From Hemerocallis citrina (taxonomy: Eukaryota > Streptophyta > Magnoliopsida > Asparagales > Asphodelaceae), in the NCBI GenBank assembly GCA_017893485.1, contig CM030358.1, positions 150,301,368-150,365,367 on the forward strand: a DNA stretch of 64,000 nucleotides, read 5' to 3'. The position numbers and the translations under genes were made by a program. Of this stretch, positions 22,383 through 41,437 are shown piece by piece. The notes under the pieces are model-generated. The model saw only the letters and a program-made list of their open reading frames with translations. It did no database searches and had not been told where the DNA came from. Position 1 is the first letter of the stretch; the number at the start of each line of letters is the position of its first letter.

Positions 22383-24097
22383 CTACTTCGCCCTCTGGAG
22401 TCTCCGTGCGCTACTCATTTTGCCTGTTAGCCCCCCGAGGCGGCGGGGCGGATCGGCTCGGTCCCTTTTTACGAACCGGTTGAGTTGTCCTTGCTGAATG
22501 AGGGCCTCAATTTCATCCTTCAAAGCCCGACATTCATTTGTGTCGTGACCGTGGTCCCGATAGAAATAGTACCACTTACTCCGGTCTCTCTTCTTTGTCG
22601 GAGTATTCATCGTTGGGGGAGGCGGTAGGAGGCCATCGTTCCCTATCTCTATGAGGATGGCAGATACACTCGCGTTAAGCGGAGTGAATTTCTCGAACCG
22701 AGGAGGAGGACGTCGCTGACCCCCATTGTCTTTTTGGAGCTTCTTAGCTCCTTCTTCTTCTGCACCCTTCCGCTTGTTCACGGAAGATGAGGCCTCGAAG
22801 GTGGGGCGGTGGACGGCTTCTTCCGCTCGGATGTACTTCTCGCTCCGAAGTAGGAGCTCTGAGAAGTCCCGAGGGGTCTTCTTGGCGAGGGACGCCCTGA
22901 GGTCAGCATTGAGGACGTTGGACTGGAAGGCGATGGTGGCGACCGAGGGTTCCAAAGAAGCAATGGACCTGGCCTCGGCAGTGAAGCGTTTGACATAATC
23001 CGTTAGTCGTTCGCCCTTCTTTTGGCTGAGGAACAATAGGGTGTTGCTTGTCTTCTCGGCGCGCCGACTGCTCACGAAATGCATAAGGAAAAGACCCTCG
23101 AACTGGTCGAAGGAGAAGATAGATGCCGGCGCAAGCCGAGAGTACCATTTCCGAGCCGGCCCCTTTAGTGTGGCCAGGAAGGTCTTGCAAAGGAGGAAGT
23201 CAGATACATGGTAGTACATTATGAGAGTTTTGAAACTCTCAATGTGATATGCGGGGTCTGACTCCCCGGTATAGGTCTCGAAATGTGGATGCTTGAAGTT
23301 GTCGGAAACTGGAGCCTCCATAATGGTACGGGAGAATGGGGGCCTGCTCGGACGAGGGACCCTTGCATGTCGCCCCTCATCTCGGTCGAGTTGGCCGAGG
23401 CGCCTCTCCATCTTGTGGAGACAGCGGTAGATCGAGTCCTCCCTTCGGTCTTGTCTGGCCGACCCCCAAGACTCATTCTCATGTCGAGGTGGGCTGGGGC
23501 TGCGCCGGTGATGGCTCAGAGTAGGATGTAGACTGACTGAGAGTCTGGGGTGACTTGGGGTAGGGCGCGGACTATGAGAGCGGCGGTGGTGATCGGGAGA
23601 AGGACGACGATGGCTCGCAGCCTGCCTGGGACTGCGGGAGCGGCGGCGGTGCTCGGCAGAAGGGCAGCGATGGCTCGCAGCCTGCCTAGGACTTCGGGAG
23701 CGGAGAGGATGGTGAGGAGCTGGCGGAGGACTGGGAGCATTACGGCCATTGTTGGCGGCAACGTTGAGAGCTCAGAGGACCGCCTCCTGGAATTGCTGGA
23801 ATCCTGCCCTTGTGATGGGGGCCTACTGCTCATGATGGTCTCGAGGTGCATGGCGACCTGCCGGGGAGCGGCTCGGTCTTGGGCGATGTTGGGGCGACTC
23901 TCTTCGTCTACGGGGAGAGTTGGACCCCCCTCGGTTGGATGGCGTGGCGAACAGTCCCTGGCCTGCCCGCGACAAGGTTTCGACTCTTGGGCCCGCCTCT
24001 CCTCTAGATGGGTACGGAGATCGGGTCCGTGCTCGGTCTGCCGATTATTGATCACGTTCCGCAGATCCTTTGGAGTGGAGGGAGTATAGGAAGCCAT
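22383..24097 (-). pseudogene. Gag polyprotein of element A
   Basis: Minus strand. The N-terminal part begins near 24097 with MASYTPSTPKDLRNVI and is low-complexity, Arg/Ser/Pro-rich. After a frame change, 23411-22383 (342 aa) carries the retrotransposon gag domain: HFETYTGESDP, HIESFKTLIMYY, TLKGPARKWYSRL, FVSSRRAEKTS, YVKRFTAEA. A Tat-type zinc knuckle follows (WYYFYRDHGHDTNEC); its usual first Cys appears replaced. A frameshift near 22380 uncouples it from protease. Forms virus-like particles in the family; here decayed. Confidence 0.85.
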
Positions 24098-24399
24098 GGA
24101 ATCGGTGTCAGCATTGTGGATGGTGACTCGAACCTGATGGATAGGTTGCTTGTGGCGACTCCGTCGAGAGGGTTCGCCTACTGCAGCCTGGGGTCCCAAA
24201 GGCTGCTGGATGGACTGCGGAGCCAGAGGATCGAGCTGCTGGGTTGGTTGGTCGGGATGGGGGAGATCCCCCTACGGAGGAGGAAGATGAGGATGAGAAG
24301 AGGTTGTCCTTTGGTTGGAGTTTGCGGGTCTCTTCTTGGGAGGCATGGCTGGGAGTAACGTGGGTTGAATGAGGAAGACGAGATTGCTTGTCGAGTGAG

Positions 24400-24418
24400 T
24401 TCCCACAGACGGCGCCAA
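24400..24418 (-). other. Primer-binding site of element A
   Basis: Minus strand TTGGCGCCGTCTGTGGGAA, 2 bases inside the 5' LTR. The identical 19-mer is at 53364-53382 in element B. It starts TGGCGCC, as expected for pairing with a tRNA 3' CCA end. Confidence 0.85.
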
Positions 24419-24420
24419 TC

Positions 24421-24999
24421 TATTGCAGATGAATTCGGGTGTAGGGGCAATAGATGAGATTTGTAGGTTCGTGAGGAACTCACTCAGGTTGACCCCTTCT
24501 TCTTCCTTGCTGATTTGTTGGCTCCTCGGTGCTCCCTTGAGACCTGCACAAACGTTCGAGACACCGGGATGGATCCCGGCGACGAACCCTCCGACGCTCA
24601 AGTCAATACACAGAAAAAGTGAAGAGAAAGAACTCAAGTGTGCAAAGTGTGATCACCTTTTACAGTAGGAGGTAGAGGTTTTTATAGTCGCCATGGAGAT
24701 CCTTTTCAGGATAAGGGTAAATCCCTACTTCCCGGTGTGGCTGGTTGGGGTTGGTTACAACCATTTCCTTAAGATAGGGGGAGAGTGGGATTTGCTCCTA
24801 TCCTATTTGACTGGTCCCTAACGGGTTGAGACCCGTTCTCTGTCTGCCAAATCCGTTCGCAGGCTAGCGGGTCTAAGGGAAGAGACCCGTTACCCGATTC
24901 AGACCCGTCTGCAGATGAAATTACCATCCTGCTCCTGCAACTTCAAGATTCGTGCCCACTTTGAACGATTCCGAATTAACCTCATTTTTAGCCATATCA
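24421..24999 (-). repeat. 5' LTR of element A
   Basis: Aligns with 8334-8913 at about 94% by eye. The plus-strand left end is TATTGC rather than TGTTGC, a terminal mutation. Minus-strand TATA box TATAAAAA at 24679-24686. The ~60-bp block 24541-24604 is shared with the LTRs of elements B and C. Transcription would run away from VHA-B, so the LTR and VHA-B are head to head about 0.3 kb apart. Confidence 0.92.
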
Positions 25000-25235
25000 C
25001 TAATCTAATTAGTATCTTTATATATGTTTTGGTCGCTAATAGGAATAGCGATAACAAAAAAAAAGTTCAAAATAATTTAAAATAAAGACTGTTATTCTTA
25101 TTAGCGGTCTTTATTTCTATTAGCGACTTTCAAAATGAAGAGATCCCTAATAAGAATAGCGGTGGTCGTGGCACAAAGTAACCCCATCGAAACTGACCAT
25201 AATCGCAAATATTTTCATAAAGTAGCGGATTAAAT

Positions 25236-26324
25236 CATCTACGATCAAAAAATTCCCTCACTCTCGCGAGTAATAAGGGCATCTAATCGTCTTCTCTCCC
25301 TCAATTTCCACCGATCAAATCATCTAAGGTAATAAATAAACCTCATCGCTCTCTTCGCTCCAAACCCTAGTTTTTTCTTCAAATCTCTCTTCATTCGATC
25401 CCAGATCTTGATTACTGTTTCGCAAATCTGGTAGATCTCCGCAAAATTGTTATTAGATATTCTTTCCCTCTCACTTTAATCATGTCGATCTAGTTTGGGA
25501 ATTGATCAATTCGTCTATTCTAATCGGAATCTGAATATTTTTATCCCTAATTGTTCAATTTGTTTTCTTGAGATTTGGCAGAGTTTTCGAGACGTTCGTT
25601 GCTCTGTAGATTTTCTCGTTTGATATTTTTTATATATTAAAATTGTGAGAAACGAGGAAATTATTGAGTAATTTAGTACCTACTGATCATTTCGATCGGT
25701 AATTATTTATTCCTTAGTTCGAAGTAATGCGATTAGAGAATCTTAGTTCTTCGATTTTATTCGCATGTTGCTTTTTTAATAGTCATTTTTTGGAATTCCT
25801 TCGATTTGTTAATGAGAGTATTCTACGGAGAAGTTTGTGGAAGTTCCAATTTTTTTTTTTTTTTGAAGATTTGAGTTTTTAGGGAACTTTGTTGAGTTAA
25901 TGAAGGCCATTGATTAATCATAGAGGTGTATTTTTGTTATTACTAAGATGAAGGTATTTAGTTTGAGCTATATTGATTTATACCACAGGTTCTTAGAATC
26001 ATGTCTCGAGTTTTATTCCAAAGTTGTTAGTGTTTTTAGATGAGTTGATGCATTGATGGGTGAGTTCTATGGAAAGTGGGCAAGATTTTTTGTAGTTTGT
26101 CGTTTTTGAGTTCTAAGGAAAAAAGAATCTTTCTCAAGTAATTTGGGATGAGCATGACATCATAGTTTAGTTTTGACAATGAAAGGATAGATCCGTTGAA
26201 TCAGGTTCATTATTTTTTTTCTTCTGAATCTAGGTTTGGTTAATTATTAGTGCGAATGAATGCAACATCCGTTCGAACATATTTGTTGATTGGAAGTGTT
26301 GTTTGTTCAGGTTAATAGGTGAGC
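25236..26324 (+). promoter_or_regulatory. VHA-B promoter, 5' UTR and probable leader intron
   Basis: Pyrimidine-rich sequence (about 25250-25325) looks like a plant 5' UTR. A donor-like AAG|GTAATA at 25328/25329 and an acceptor TTTGTTCAG ending at 26310 would define a leader intron of about 0.98 kb, AT/T-rich as expected. The second leader exon would be 26311-26324 before the ATG. Only the acceptor side is strongly supported. The proximal promoter is truncated upstream by foldback F3 and retrotransposon A. Confidence 0.5.
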
Positions 26325-33381
<7,057 letters not shown>

Positions 33382-35257
33382 TTTGTTAAATATGTTTGTT
33401 AAGGTTCATTTCGATAAGACTTATCGTATGAATAAGTTATCGTTCAGGCACCTTTTTGTTACAAACAGTATATTCTTTTCCAGCTGAAATTCCGAGATGT
33501 TTCATCTGTTTGTTAATTGCTTTTGTAATATTGAGTCATATACATTTTTATGCATCCGATGATCCGACAGCCAGCCGTATTCAGCATGTATTATTAGCCA
33601 ACCAATTGTTTCTGGACATGAACTAGACATTTAATTATGAAATAAAAATGAACAAATAAGTTAGCTTGCTGCTTGGTCAATTAATGCAGATGCTATTCAC
33701 AATTTGCCGTTGTTGAGAGGAGACCGGATTTCACTGTCCTGCTCGTACATTCATCTTATAGAACTTTGTCAAGGCTGAGCTTTTTCTCAAGACAGATGAA
33801 ACTCGGGTCATCTTCTCATATTGTTCTAATTCTCGTTATGTTTGCTGGTATTGTTCTCATATTGCCTATTTAAATTGAGCCCATGAAACATTGAAAGGAC
33901 ATGCTGAACACCAATTGGTTTGCCACTCTATCTATTGCCTTTGATGGTATATGGACTGTAATCAGCAAGTAAATTGTGGATGTTTGAACAACTTTTTTCT
34001 TCATCTGGGTATGACGAAACTGAGAATAATTTAGTCAGCACTCTCCCATGGCATCTTTACTACTAAAAGCAGTTCAGGCAGTAATCACAGAGTCACTCAC
34101 TTTCACACCGTATATATATATATACTAGATTTGCCCGTGGCTACGGGCCTACGGTATGTCTTTAGAGCAATACAGCATCTGAAAAGTCTTGTAAATAGTA
34201 AATCAACAATTATATAGCTAAAATTTGAATAGTATGACAATAATTAGTTGTAAATAAAAATTCATGTTTTCATATATATATATATATAGAGAGAGAGATA
34301 GATAGATATAGAGAAAGAGAGAAAGAGAGGGATAAATAAATGAGTTGTTTTGGGAATTTGAATTTGAGTTTTGAAGAAAAAATGTGTTTTGTGAGGTTGG
34401 ATCTGGACCTTTGATTTTGGGGGAAATTGAATATGAGCCACTTGATAGCTTTCTTTGTGTTTTATTATATAGATTAATCAGAGATTGAAGGCATACATAT
34501 TAGTCAGGGATTAAAGGCGTAAGCGGCATTCAGCTCTCCCAGCCTTTTCTTTCCTCCTGACAAATAGGCTTACCACACGATCTCATATTGCCTCATTCAT
34601 CAGAGAACAGATCAGAGCCATCAACATTTTGTTTGTAGGATTTTGTAATTGACTCATTACTCTGAGTTTGTTTTATTAATTACTTATTAATAAAACAGGG
34701 TGGTGAGACTCCACTTTTTTTTCAAAAAAAGAAAAAAAACACTACGAGAGTGAAAAAACAAGAAGACACAACTCCGAGAGTCGCACAAAAGCTCCGAAGC
34801 TATTGTTTCCTCCGTTGCAGAACAAGATTAACTTTAACAAATATTCCCCATCTAACTATTGAGAATACACTTTAGGACAAGCTTAGTACTATACAATAGC
34901 TTTCTGCGAACCATTCCAAAAGGCCGAGAGATTTTATACAAACCGTCAAGAAATTGACTCATTACCGTTCAAAACGGCATTTGAGTCTCTGTTCGGGGAG
35001 TTCGTGTTCGAATCAACATCGGTCGCAGTGCAACGGTGCGTTTGTGTCTGTGTTCGGAGTGGGTGTTTGAACATATTGAAGCACACCTGCTAACTGCTAA
35101 GAGATTAAATACAGCAGCAAGAAGAAAGCAGGTAAGTAAGATTTTCTTTAAACTACATAAACTGCACGTGCAATCCAATTTACCTCTTTTTATAACCTCC
35201 CTCCTTCCCCCCATTCGCCCGGCCGCCATTACATCACCACCGCCACCGGCAAACACC
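33382..35257. other. VHA-B 3' UTR and intergenic spacer with Helitron-type end
   Basis: 33382 to about 33640 is the presumed 3' UTR; no single polyadenylation site stands out. At 34124-34160 the sequence CTAGATTTGCCCGTGG...ACGGGC is, on the minus strand, a Helitron-type 3' end (GCCCGT/ACGGGC hairpin, spacer, CTAG before T). Its 5' end was not found. AT and GA/GATA microsatellites occupy about 34108-34335. 35000-35257 should contain the promoter and leader of the next gene; the upstream open frame to 35036 probably is not translated. Confidence 0.45.
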
Positions 35258-38200
35258 ATGTTCATAACCCGAACTCTCTCCCCTCTCCGCCGCTCTGCAA
35301 AACTCTTCCTCATTCCCCTCTCCCATAAACTCCCCCATCCCTCCTCCCCTCCTGAACCCCCCTTAAACCGTAATCCCACCTCCCGTCCCTTCTCCTCCCA
35401 AACCCTAACCCTAACCCCATCATCCCTCTGCCCCGGCTGTGGGGTCCACCTCCAATCCTCCTCCCCGTCCATCCCGGGCTTCTTCTCCTCCCCCTCCCCC
35501 AAACCCCCCGACTACCACGCCCCCCTCGACCGCTCCCGCCCCCTCACTCTCTCCTCCCTCCCCATCACCCTCAAATCCGGCATCCTCGATATCACAAATC
35601 AAGAAACTTCAAATCAACAAGTTCAAGATCAAGAAAAGCCACCCGTGGTCGTGGTCTGCGCGCGGTGCCACTCGCTGCGCCACTACGGCCGAGTCAAGAA
35701 CCCGGCCGCGGAGAACCTCCTCCCCGACTTCGACTTCGCCCGCTCCGTCGCCCCCAAGATCCTCTCCCCCGATGGCTCCCGCTCCCTCGTCCTCACCGTC
35801 GTCGACGCCTCCGACTTCCACGGCTCCTTCCCTAAGAAACTAGCCAAATCCCTCTCCTCCACCATCGAACAGCACTCGCATTCCTACAAACAGGGCAAGC
35901 CTGCCAACGTCCCCCGGGTCCTCTTGGTCGTCACGAAATGTGACTTGTTGCCGCCTTCTGTCTCGCCGCAGTGGCTGGAGCGGTGGGTGAGGCAACGGGT
36001 GCATGAATTTGCTGGGAGTTTGAAGTTGGCGGGGGTGTGTTTGGTGAGCTCTACGAAGGATTGGGGGGTGAGGAATTTGGTGGAGGGGGTGAGAGGTTTG
36101 GTGGGGGAGAAGGGGAATGTGTGGGCAGTGGGGGCACAGAATGCGGGGAAGTCGACACTGATTAATGCGATGGGGAGGTGTTTTGGTGGGGGAGGGAAGG
36201 GGAGGGGAAAGGGGTTGACGGAGGCGGCAGTGCCAGGGACGACGTTGGGGATTGTTAGGGTGGATGGTGTGTTGAGTGGGAATGCGAAGCTGTTTGATAC
36301 GCCGGGGTTGTTGCAGCCGGGGCAGATGACGGTGAGGCTGAGGAGAGAGGAGCAGAGGTTGGTGCATATTGGGAAGGAGTTGAGGCCCAGGACTTATCGG
36401 ATTAAGGTTTGTTTATGTTTTAGATTCGTATAATCTGATTTGTTAGGGATTTATTGCCTGTGACAACGCCGTGATGTTGTTGAGTTTTGCGATGCAATCA
36501 ATACAAACCACTAAGCAAATACTAAATCACACCAATTATACAAAACACACAAGAATTGTTCCGGTTAGGGCTATTGCCTTAATCCCGGGGAGGAGAAACC
36601 AAGATATTTATTCAACTAGAGAAGATATAAGAATATTACAATTGTCACCATAACCCTTTTGCAAACCTAACTTGAACTACTTGATGTTTACAATGGAGAA
36701 TCTCTCACCTCTCAGATAAAGTATAACTTGATACACTTGATATATTAACCATCTGATGCTTCATGAAAGGATAACCATACAAGGAGAGTCGTACGGTCTA
36801 AGTTGGAGAAGGAGTAGGTTCCAAACGAATCCCACAAGACCCGCAACCTGAACACTAACTTCAGTCGCTGCAGTCGACTCCCAGACCCGAGGGGGTGACA
36901 GTCGAATGTGGATTGTGGATTGCCCCCTTTTTTTGTTCGTTGCTTCTGTTTCTTCTCTTCTTCCATCCAGTCCATCGCTTTGATTCCTCTCTTGCAACAC
37001 CGTCTTCTTATCACGTCGGATTGAGTATGCAAGACATAAACCCAACATGATTTTGATTAACAAAGAATGTGATTTTTTGGCTTGTTATTCTGATGATCCT
37101 TTAGCTTATTTACCTTAAATTAAAATATAAAAAGAAGTAACATGAAACACAGGCACACACACATTTACCTAAGAAGTAGGCATTACATCATAGTGATATA
37201 CTGTATGCATGGGTCACACTATTATTATAATATGATCATCCTTGAATGTTTGTAGATTAAGAATGACAGAGAATTAAGTTTGTTGATGCATGAGGTGATC
37301 TTAAAACATATAATTTTGAATTTAAAAGTGTACCCTTCCTCATCAATATATCTGAAATTTGTTATCTATTCTAGTTCATTTTCAATGGCATGAAAGTTTA
37401 CTGAATCTCCCAATGTGAGGCAGTGAACATTATGTAGAGTTTAATGCATCAATGAACGTTATCTTGCAGTATATCGGTTCACTGAAGTTTGTCTGGAGAA
37501 CAAATTTTTTAATTGGTGACTTTCACATTCTGTACTGTCCCCATTCTCATCTTTATTATTTGAGGGAGAGAACTTTATTTGTATAATATGATAAATTAGC
37601 CTAAGGCTGTTCTACAGAAGAAGAAAAAAAAGGAAAAAGAAGAGTTAAGTTGAATACATTCGTGTTCTGATGATTTGTGTAGCCTATAAGCTATAATGTT
37701 TCGTTTAGAAAGTGATGAATGCAATTTTTAGTTCATATACTTAAATTCTTAATGACATTGTATATGGTTGCCAGTAATTGGCAATGGAAGTTATTGCTTT
37801 TGCTATTATATGCTTTTATTCTTTTCTCATGGAAATTGGTGAGTAGGTAAGTAGGCTTGCTTGGTAAGTTGGTAATCGGAGGGAAGATTTTCAGGTTAGG
37901 TTTGATAGAAGATGTGTCGTAAAACAAATGATTGAATGTGTATATATTCTGTAATTAGTAGGATGATTTGTGCTTAGGAAGTTTGTAAGCATAAGCAACT
38001 GTTGTGTGACATCTGCTGTCCACATAATGTGTTCATCATGAGTTAAATCAGTCGTCCGCAAAGCATGTATGGGAAGGATTGAAATAGATGACTGAAAGAG
38101 GTATCATTAGTTACAGAATGATGGGTGTGACACTTATTTAACTTAGGAATTACTCTTAACTTTGTCGAGTGTGGCATTACTTTAACTGAGGAAATTAATT

Positions 38201-40196
38201 GAATTGAACGACATAATAACCCATACAGTTGATTTCAAGTTAGGATTTAGGGCGTTGTTTGCAATTGTTCTAGCATGGTTGTGGGTGGGAGTGGATGCAG
38301 AGTGGATGCCATGGATGAAGAGAATAGAAAAGCTAGCCTAATCTTTTCTCTTTTAACAAAATGAAACTGTGTTTTTACATACATCTTAATAATTGAAGAA
38401 ACACTGTATTCAAGCATAAGAAAAATGCTTACCCCTCCAAGTCTCTAGAGATAGTTTTATAATAACCACTAGCTCAATGTCCTACTACCTCGAAAATTTG
38501 GTTTAAATATAAATGAAAGTACATTCGTATCTGACTGTTTAATTAATATGAAGAAATGTGGGGAAACTGTAGATAAAGGATCTATGGAGTGTCCAAAATT
38601 TTTAGTGTTGTTTAGATTAGGACGTCTGTGGGAAGTGTTAGGAATACATGTCCGCAAATGCTCATTGAATTTTGGGGTCAAACACATACCTGACATGAGT
38701 ACTACCTCATAATAGTAGCCTGCATTTTTTTAAGGGAAATAATAGTAGCCTGCATGCTACATAGGGGTTTTCCTAATCAAAAACCTTTGGGAGTGGCTTG
38801 CAACTTTATGCTTCATTGGGAGCCAAAATAAGTGGAAGCGGGGTATTATCATGGAGCTTGGCATTACCATCAAATTAGTTTGTTGCACCCTAAACTTGGT
38901 TGTAAAGGTGTACCACACTCCCGTAGTTTCTTTAGATTGTTTTAAAGACCTATAAAATTGTCAGATGTCAATAATGTTAATGAAGTGCTACCTGGGAGCA
39001 TAAAGATTATAGAGTTCAAATGCTGTTGAGTTTTTTTTAGAACAGTTGGTCTGGGGTGTGCATATTGACAAAGGTCTTGGTCTGAACTTGCTGTTGAGAA
39101 AATATTCTGGAAAATATATAAAGTGAGTTGAAGAATTATTATAATGTGTTGCTACTCAAGAATGATAAATATTCTCCCGTCAACAGTGATTGTTAGAATG
39201 GTGTTATAGTTTATAATATAAGTTTGGACTTTGGAGCGTCTTCTCCCGAGTTGAGTTCATAATGAGTATCGAACACATGAATTTTATCAGAATTCTGGGT
39301 TTCTTTCCGTGTTCAGAACATAAAAGGAACCATCCTGCTGTAATGAATGCTATAAATTCTCTGCAGTTGAACATTTTATTTGATTAAAATGGATCGATAT
39401 TGCTTTCTTAGAATTGTATGATTTTTGTGAATTGTGATTGCTGATATTGTTTACATGTTTCTTGCTAACAGTCAGGGTATTCAGTTCACCTCGGAGGGCT
39501 GATGAGAGTGGATGTAGAGGATTCATCGGCCGAGTCAGTCTATCTTACTGTATGGGCATCTGCCAACCTTCCACTTCACATGGGAAGAACCGAGAATGCC
39601 TCCAAAATGATAGAACACCACTTTGGTCGGCAGTTGCAGGTTATCTTTTCCTCCTTAACAACCCCAAAAGACTTCCTTATATTTGATATGCCCCAATATA
39701 AAATTTACTATTTGATACAACCCTATCTCAATGGTTTTTGTTGTCCTTCAACCCTCAACTGCACACACTGTTACAACTACTGAATGAGTTTTATAAATTT
39801 TATTATTGAATGCAGCCACCTATTGGTGAGGAGCGAGTGGCAGAACTAGGTCAGTGGACGAGGATAGAATTTAAAGTGAGTGGAAACAGTTGGGACACGA
39901 GCTCAGTCGACATTGCTGCTGCTGGCCTTGGCTGGGTTGCCATTGGATTGAAGGGAGAGGTTACACTCAGCGTGTGGACTTATGATGGGGTTGAGGTTGT
40001 GTCTCACAGCTCTTTGATCCCTGAAAGAGCACGGATTTTTGAGCAAGCTGGCTTCACCAATTCCAAGGTAGTTTCTAAAGCTGACAGTAAATCCAACAAG
40101 TCGAAACACGAGAAGAAGGAGAAGCAGCAGCATGAGGGCAAGGAGAAGCAGCCCAGTAGCCCATCATCATCTATTCAAGCATATTTGTCTCTATGA
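35258..40196 (+). CDS. Circularly permuted GTPase, BPG2/YqeH-like
   Basis: Predicted 565-aa organellar GTPase. Plant relatives (BPG2, NOA1/RIF1) and bacterial YqeH act in ribosome assembly. Exons 35258-36406, 39472-39639, 39816-40196; introns GT-AG and in phase. Residues 1-50 are Arg/Ser/Pro-rich and acid-poor like a transit peptide. A zinc site is formed by C58-x2-C61 and C134-x2-C137 (CARCHSLRHYGRVKN). G motifs occur in permuted order: G4 TKCDL (226-230), G5 SSTKD (264-268), G1 GAQNAGKST (292-300), G2 PGTT (326-329), G3 DTPG (347-350). Exons 2-3 encode the C-terminal region and a Lys-rich tail. The start at 35258 follows AACACC and begins the targeting sequence. Which paralogue it is, and chloroplast versus mitochondrion, cannot be settled here. 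Intron 1 is 3065 bp and contains a solo LTR. Confidence 0.9.
36478..37047 (-). mobile_element. Probable copia-type solo LTR in GTPase intron 1
   Basis: About 570 bp with TG...CA ends. On the minus strand it starts TGTTGGGTTTATGTC and ends CAAAACTCAACA, ends often seen in Ty1/copia LTRs. No internal domain, primer site or partner LTR is visible. The target duplication is unclear (the left boundary is ambiguous because of a TGTTGTTG repeat). Confidence 0.45.
37048..39471. other. Remainder of GTPase intron 1
   Basis: AT-rich intronic sequence ending in the acceptor TTGCTAACAG. Short reading frames on both strands look random. I see no gene. Confidence 0.6.
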
Positions 40197-40798
40197 TTTA
40201 TTTTGGAGAGCTACAACAAGCAGTACTTCACCAAACATATTGACCAACATATTCACCAACATTTGGAGAAAATTAAATGTTCTTCATTCTTCAAACTGTA
40301 TGTTCTTCACCAACATATTGAAAAAGTCGATTTTCTTCAATATCACTCTTCGGGAGACTAGCTATTTTCGGTGAATGTAAAAGTACACTCCATCTTTCGT
40401 GTCTCTAAACTCAAAGGTATTGTGGCAACCATCACCTACACAAGCATCCAATCCTCTTCATGCTGGTAAGAAAGATGGCCAAATACTGAGAATATATTAC
40501 CAAATTGCCAAATCAATGTAACGAAAAATATGAGAATAACATCACCTGGGATATAACGAACGGGATCGTAAAAAATTATCTTTTGTGTGTTAATTGTTAA
40601 AGAAATGAAGTGTTAGATCCGGTTTAATTGGCTCATTCTTTATGGGCACATGTTAACCACATAAAATCATGAGAAACAAACATCATCTACAAACAACTCA
40701 GAGCAGAAAATCTTCTAAAAAAAATAGAATAAGATATTATTTCTAAACTCTATTTAATCAATGGTTCATTTTGAAATCTAATCTATCCCAATCAACGG
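40197..40798. other. GTPase 3' UTR and spacer to element B
   Basis: Contains repeated ACCAACATATT-type sequence (40225-40320) directly after the stop codon, then AT-rich spacer. No gene. Ends at the target duplication AACGG of element B (40794-40798). Confidence 0.5.
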
Positions 40799-41417
40799 TG
40801 TTACCGTTGAATCTGGTGTGGTGGGGGCAAACAGATAATATTTGTGGATTTTCGGAAAATTTTGAATAGCAAACCTGTTACCTGTTCCGTCGGAGTTTGA
40901 CCGTTGACTCCCGCCGTTCACCTGCAAAAAGTGCGAGACACCGGGGTTGATCCCGGCGACGCACCCTACGACGCTCAAGTCAGTAATCAGGGAGATTATG
41001 AAAGAGCATAAATTGGCAAAAGATTGATTACCTCTTAATGGAGATGGATGGGGGTATTTATAGGCGCCTTGGGGATCAGATTAGGAATGTAATCCCCATG
41101 ATCTGATAAGGAATATAATCCCCGTAATCAGATTAGGAATGTAATCCCTAATTCCCAGTGAAAGGATAGATGTGGATCAGGGCCGTTGATTAGTATTAAT
41201 CAGAGATCCTAATCCTATCCTGCTGGATCGGGTTTTTTGTGGGTTGAAACCCGCACCCGATTGGGGTGGATCCATTCGTGGGTTTTGGATCTTTGGGGAA
41301 GAGATCCAGTACCCGCTTCAGACCTATTGGTAGGTGAAATTACCATTTTACCCCTAAGCTTTAAGATTCGTTCCTGCTTTGGACGGTTCTGATTTAACCC
41401 CATTTTTAGCCATATCA
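40799..41417 (-). repeat. 3' LTR of element B
   Basis: Plus-strand ends TGTTACC and CATATCA. Aligns full length with 53385-54001. Next to it at 41418-41437 is the minus-strand polypurine tract GGAGTGGGGGGCTCG. Confidence 0.94.
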
Positions 41418-41437
41418 CGAGCCCCCCACTCCAGAAG
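41418..41437 (-). other. Polypurine tract of element B
   Basis: G-rich purine run on the minus strand directly before the 3' LTR, matching element A at 8914-8932. Confidence 0.75.

Larger units (their letters stand above)
8334..24999 (-). mobile_element. Ty3/gypsy LTR retrotransposon, Tat lineage (element A)
   Basis: The element has LTRs of 580 and 579 bp, reads on the minus strand, and inserted into foldback F3 with a 5-bp target duplication CTGAT/CTAAT (one mismatch). On the minus strand the order is 5' LTR, primer-binding site, gag, protease, reverse transcriptase, RNase H, a second RNase H, integrase, 116-bp tandem repeats, antisense genes, 66-bp repeats, polypurine tract, 3' LTR. Two RNase H domains and an antisense ORF region mark the Tat group. 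The LTRs differ at about 36 positions by eye (~6%), so it is old. Sense genes carry many stops and frameshifts plus a 3.3-kb insertion. It cannot move on its own. Confidence 0.92.
7690..25235. mobile_element. Foldback element F3, split by retrotransposon A
   Basis: Left part 7690-8333 and right part 25000-25235 are two halves of one inverted-repeat element. The arms share TACTTTGTGCCACG, CTCTTCATTTTGAAAGTCGC and the degenerate GCTATTNNNATTAGCGAC motif. Element A sits between the halves. Removing A gives an element of about 0.88 kb. It has no coding capacity. Its right end lies directly upstream of the VHA-B gene. Confidence 0.7.

Noticed and set aside
35439..36367. Long overlapping frames in the GTPase exon (plus and minus)
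   Set aside because: Shadows caused by strong strand composition; the frame with zinc ligands and G1-G5 motifs is the real one.
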